In this document: positions 6,054 through 8,595 of the stretch, one piece after another | Position numbering within the stretch: the stretch's first letter is position 1 | Layout: the number at the start of each line of letters is the position of its first letter | DNA from: Planctomycetota bacterium | GTDB taxonomy: Bacteria > Planctomycetota > Phycisphaerae > WQYP01 | NCBI GenBank assembly: GCA_021852245.1 | Contig: JAJZNY010000479.1 | Span: forward strand, 1 to 8,595 | Direction: 5' to 3' | Length of the DNA stretch: 8,595 nucleotides | Notes under the pieces: model-generated | Database searches by the model: none | What the model was told of the DNA's origin: nothing | Seen by the model: the letters and a program-made list of their open reading frames with translations, nothing else | Translations under genes and position numbers: made by a program

Positions 6054-7463
6054 TTAATCGCCCGGTTCAAGGGGGTGAACATAATAACCGACCATCGCAA
6101 GGAAACGATTGGCGTCAAGCACCGGGATCGACAGCGATTGGGCTCTTGTCTGGAGCGAGTTATACCGGGCCAACGATTCACTCTGCATTTTTGCCATAGC
6201 CGAATTATCTGCGGATGGCGTCGCCGGAGCGACGGTGGTCGACGGAGGTGATCCGAGCACAACAAAATCTGTCTGGCTGGTGAGGTGATTGACCACCCGT
6301 CCGCCCCATGCCTCGATCATGCGGACAATCTGTCGGCGACCTGCGGCTGAGGGAACCCCGTTGCCGTTGACATCAAAATCACCATAGACCACAAACGTGT
6401 AATGCCGATGGAGGTCCCGCGAGTACACCGGGTTGGCGATCAGATCGCCGGGATAAATCGCCTGATTGAAGGCGACATGGGTGATACGGGCAACGGAGGC
6501 ATATTCTCCGACCTTGGTGATGACGATGGAACCTTTGCCACCGGCATGTTTGCCGCTGGAGATTCCTGCCTGAGCACTGTAAACGGCGAAGCTCAGACCG
6601 ACACTGACATGATCGGCCCGGCCGAGATTGATGTAGACCAGATCACCATTGGGTGAAACTTTTAATACCTTACCGGCGGCTTGCGCCTCGATGGCATCGG
6701 CTCCCTGGCTGGGCGGACGCGAACCGGCAATGGTTGCCCGCAACTGCGCGATCGTCATGTCTTTTCGGGCGAGTTCCTGTTTATATTGCTGAGTCTGCAC
6801 CACCTGGTTGCGGAGATCCGACACATATTTGGTCTGCTGGGCGGATATCTGCGACTGAAAGCCCGAAGCCTGTGTAGCCACCTGCGATGCGAGACTGTTA
6901 CGCTGAGTCGTGAGCGCGGCAATGCGAGCCTCCGCCTCGGTCAACTTACTCTTCATCGCGGCAACATTGGCATTAAAGGACGCCTCCACCGAATGAAACC
7001 GCCGCCGATAGTTGCGATAAAGTGCGTGGTATTCATCGGCACTTTTATTGGCGGCCGCCAACTGCGTGCCAAGGGTCTTCAGAGCCTTAATGAGCGGCGT
7101 GCCGGTTGGCACGCCCACTGCGGTCAGGGCGGTATTGGCGGTTCCCGTCACACCCACAATCTGGGCTACCGGGGCGCTGGTACCGGAGATGGTCTGCTTG
7201 AGTTCTGAAATCTGCTTGAGAAGTTGCTGCACTACGGTACGGTCGGGCGAAGCCGCCGAAATCAAGCGGCTGAGGCTCGGGTTTTGCTCAGACATGGGAG
7301 ACACGTAGAGCGCCAACTTGCTTTTCGCTGACGAGGCCTCCTTTTGCAATTTGCCGACCTGCAGATAGAACACGATTGCCAGAGCAGCTGCGATCACAAA
7401 AAGGAATGCGAGAAATATTGTGCCGATTGGGAGCGCGCTGCGATTTTGTTTACTCATCGCCAT
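6054..7463 (-). CDS. Membrane-anchored coiled-coil protein with C-terminal BRCT-like domain
   Basis: 469 residues, family not recognised as a whole. The order is: a short basic N-terminus (MAMSKQNR), one hydrophobic helix at 11-36 (uncleaved anchor, so the rest is predicted outside the cytoplasm), a Ser/Thr/Gly-rich part to about 135, a long coiled coil at about 140-245 (Gln/Lys/Ala-rich, little Pro), then a beta-rich domain at about 262-348. That domain has GDLVYINLGRADHVSVGLSF and YPGD, a pattern seen in small beta-barrel domains such as the FlgT C-terminal family. A BRCT-like domain follows at about 354-460: FVVYGDFD, RRQIVRMIEAWGGRVV (376-391), TDFVVLG (398-404), and IPVLDANRFLAM (446-457). 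GGAGG 9 nt before the ATG at 7463 fixes the start; a longer frame to 7532 adds 23 residues without such a site. It appears monocistronic. BRCT domains usually bind phosphopeptides or DNA ends inside the cytoplasm, so the topology is unusual. Confidence 0.75.
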   Translation of the reverse strand: MAMSKQNRSALPIGTIFLAFLFVIAAALAIVFYLQVGKLQKEASSAKSKLALYVSPMSEQNPSLSRLISAASPDRTVVQQLLKQISELKQTISGTSAPVAQIVGVTGTANTALTAVGVPTGTPLIKALKTLGTQLAAANKSADEYHALYRNYRRRFHSVEASFNANVAAMKSKLTEAEARIAALTTQRNSLASQVATQASGFQSQISAQQTKYVSDLRNQVVQTQQYKQELARKDMTIAQLRATIAGSRPPSQGADAIEAQAAGKVLKVSPNGDLVYINLGRADHVSVGLSFAVYSAQAGISSGKHAGGKGSIVITKVGEYASVARITHVAFNQAIYPGDLIANPVYSRDLHRHYTFVVYGDFDVNGNGVPSAAGRRQIVRMIEAWGGRVVNHLTSQTDFVVLGSPPSTTVAPATPSADNSAMAKMQSESLARYNSLQTRAQSLSIPVLDANRFLAMVGYYVHPLEPGD

Positions 7464-7577
7464 CGGTAAGTGCCTCCAATGCCAAAACCGAAACCCTTGG
7501 CGGCGTGGTCGAATTGCGTCTTGTGCAGGCACACACCTGCCGACACCCGATTAACCTCTGGCCCGCCGACCAACTCA

Positions 7578-7606
7578 ATAATCGCCGGACATGCCGCTAT
7601 GGTCAA
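7578..7606 (-). promoter_or_regulatory. Promoter candidate for the BRCT-like gene
   Basis: Minus-strand TTGACC (7606-7601), 17-nt spacer, GATTAT (7583-7578). The -35 matches at five of six positions and the -10 at four of six. The expected transcript start near 7571 leaves a leader of about 105 nt. Confidence 0.4.
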
Positions 7607-7861
7607 GCGCTCGGAGTCATTGGGCTTAAAAATCTTCCAACACAGTAGTTGAAGTTGCCTTATCCGGATGGATATCTACCGCCCACTCAGTTGGCGCAAT
7701 TTCACCCGTTCGCGGTACCCGCAGCTGGATTCCATCTTGCTTGATTGTGCCAAGCGACCGTAATTTCGGCAGACAAAGGAAAAACTTTATATTTTATATT
7801 TGCGAATTTATGCAATGGGTGTCAAAATTAAGGGATCATTATGGGATTGATAAGATTTTTG

Positions 7862-7890
7862 TTGACTTGACCCCCTGAATATGCTAATCT
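7862..7890 (+). promoter_or_regulatory. Promoter candidate for the secreted-protein gene
   Basis: TTGACT (7862-7867), 17-nt spacer, TAATCT (7885-7890), preceded by TGC as an extended -10. The -35 is near consensus and the -10 is weak. It follows an AT-rich stretch that could act as an UP element. Transcription from about 7897 would give a leader of about 200 nt. Confidence 0.45.
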
Positions 7891-7903
7891 TTTCCTCGGA
7901 GGC

Positions 7904-8000
7904 GGTGCTTAGATCGCTGCGGCGATTAGACACCAAAAATCATATCCTCCCAAGTAAAGGTGATCGCATCGGGCTATGGCCCGTTCAGCGGTAGCCAGGG
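7904..8000 (+). promoter_or_regulatory. Structured 5' leader with alternative hairpins
   Basis: Hairpin 1 is ATCGC-TGCG-GCGAT (7912-7925), which can extend to GGTG (7904-7907) with CACC (7931-7934). The same CACC can instead pair with GGTG at 7959-7962. Hairpin 2 is CGGGC-TATG-GCCCG (7970-7983); part of its left arm, GGCTA (7972-7976), can instead pair with TAGCC (7992-7996). These mutually exclusive pairings are what a cis-acting RNA switch would show, but no known riboswitch class is matched. GGTAGCCAGG recalls the 3' part of c-di-GMP-I (GEMM) RNAs; the defining GCAAAGCC core is absent. Confidence 0.3.
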
Positions 8001-8096
8001 AAGCAGACAGCAAGAAATTAAGGTTTGGCCATTCGGATCGTGCCGGTTTTGTTATCGGCTGGACGAAGCGGCCCGTATCTATCGAGGAGAGAGTCG

Positions 8097-8595
8097 ATGA
8101 AGTACGGAATGCAGAGGTGTGCATTGGGTGGAAACCGAAAAATAATCATCACGGCCGTAGCCGCCTGCTTGTCGGGATTTTTCGGTTTGGCGGTTAATGC
8201 GGGTGCCACTACAACGGTGGTAAACTATGACGCCGACGGCCCGGCCTCCATGGCCTACGCAGGTATAAATTCGCAAACTTATTGGGAGTTCGGCGGCAGC
8301 TTGGATAACTCGGCCAAATTTGTCGATCTTGGAAATTCCGGGTTTTCCAGTGCAACCGGCGGCGTACCGTCACCCGCCCAATACAACATCAACAATGAAA
8401 AAGTATGGGTTTATGTGCTCAACCAGGCGGGCAACGGCCGAGCCAGCACCGATCCGGTTGAAGGTGGCGCACTCACGCAGGTGGATTCAGATCAGCAATA
8501 TCTGGCAGGCCTGATCAGCATCGGCACCTTGTTGCCGGCCCCGTTGCCCGGTATCCCGTATCCACCCGCTCCAACGTACAATGTCCGGTCGTACG
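8097..8595 (+). CDS. Secreted protein of unknown function, 5' part only
   Basis: The frame is open from ATG 8097 to the window end, 166 codons, with GAGGAG 7 nt before the start. The N-terminus is a signal peptide: basic MKYGMQRCALGGNRK, a hydrophobic stretch at 16-33, and a likely signal peptidase I site after A37 (NAGA/TTT). VAAC at 21-24 also fits a lipobox, but the hydrophobic residues after the Cys make a lipoprotein less likely. The mature part is rich in Gly, Asn, Ser, Thr and aromatic residues (VVNYDADGPASMAYAG, TYWEFGGSLDNSAKFVDLG), as in beta-rich extracellular proteins of Planctomycetota, many of which end in a PEP-CTERM sorting signal. The C-terminus lies outside the window, so that cannot be checked here. 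A leader of about 200 nt with hairpins precedes it. Family not recognised. Confidence 0.8.
   Translation, partial: MKYGMQRCALGGNRKIIITAVAACLSGFFGLAVNAGATTTVVNYDADGPASMAYAGINSQTYWEFGGSLDNSAKFVDLGNSGFSSATGGVPSPAQYNINNEKVWVYVLNQAGNGRASTDPVEGGALTQVDSDQQYLAGLISIGTLLPAPLPGIPYPPAPTYNVRSY

Larger units (their letters stand above)
7464..8096. other. Divergent intergenic region (633 bp)
   Basis: It separates the minus-strand BRCT-like gene from the plus-strand secreted-protein gene and carries a promoter candidate for each (7578-7606 minus; 7862-7890 plus). The part at 7780-7860 is clearly AT-rich. A minus-strand frame at 7626-7793 looks protein-like but has no usual start codon. The last 200 nt form the leader of the secreted-protein gene. 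Confidence 0.6.

Noticed and set aside
7464..7532. Longer start for the BRCT-like protein at 7532
   Set aside because: The added residues are rich in Arg, His and Trp and have no ribosome-binding site; GGAGG precedes the ATG at 7463.
7990..7999. c-di-GMP-I (GEMM) riboswitch
   Set aside because: Only a 10-nt piece resembles the 3' element; the conserved GCAAAGCC and GGCAAACC segments are not found, so it is not called as a known riboswitch.
7976..8197. Plus-strand 73-residue frame in the leader of the secreted-protein gene
   Set aside because: It overlaps the start of the well-supported secreted-protein gene in another frame, has no well-placed Shine-Dalgarno, and its product looks like shifted coding sequence; a leader peptide is possible but unsupported.

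Overview
The window looks like chromosome from a member of the Planctomycetota, most likely of the Phycisphaerae type. This is inferred from the style of the proteins: a FabZ variant with a PHRHEMEQL N-terminal motif, a small Hc1 (histone H1-like) protein with a GNKxAxxRVR signature, an ECF sigma factor with a single-pass anti-sigma partner, and a secreted beta-rich protein. The base composition is moderately GC-rich, with AT-rich intergenic stretches. No rRNA, tRNA, transposon or CRISPR array was seen. The lineage call is a judgement from motifs, not from a database search.

Layout. Nearly everything is on the minus strand. From right to left in window coordinates: (i) 8097-8595, plus strand, the start of a secreted protein gene that runs off the end, preceded by a roughly 200-nt structured leader and a promoter-like element. 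(ii) 7464-8096, a divergent intergenic region. (iii) 6054-7463, an inner-membrane-anchored coiled-coil protein with a C-terminal BRCT-like domain, ended by a clear Rho-independent terminator at 5982-6021. (iv) 5156-5950, trpA, standing alone without trpB. (v) 4340-4990 and 3594-4259, an ECF sigma factor followed by its probable membrane anti-sigma factor, behind a perfect extended -10 element. (vi) 3137-3340, a tail-less Hc1-like protein with its own terminator. (vii) 2974-1, a probable operon led by a very good sigma70-type promoter: a FabZ-family dehydratase, a UvrC-derived protein with no nuclease residues (overlapping fabZ by 4 bp), a XerD-type recombinase, and perhaps the start of another gene at the left edge.

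How the genes relate. The sigma/anti-sigma pair is a self-contained regulatory unit. The left operon joins a fatty-acid dehydratase, a degenerate repair-protein homologue and the chromosome-dimer recombinase. Co-transcription is supported by spacing and overlap, but there is no obvious shared pathway. No complete new defence or mobile system is visible. The most unusual items are the UvrC-like protein that keeps the Fe-S cysteines and UVR helix but has lost the nuclease residues, the membrane-tethered BRCT-like protein, and the leader at 7890-8096 with mutually exclusive pairings.
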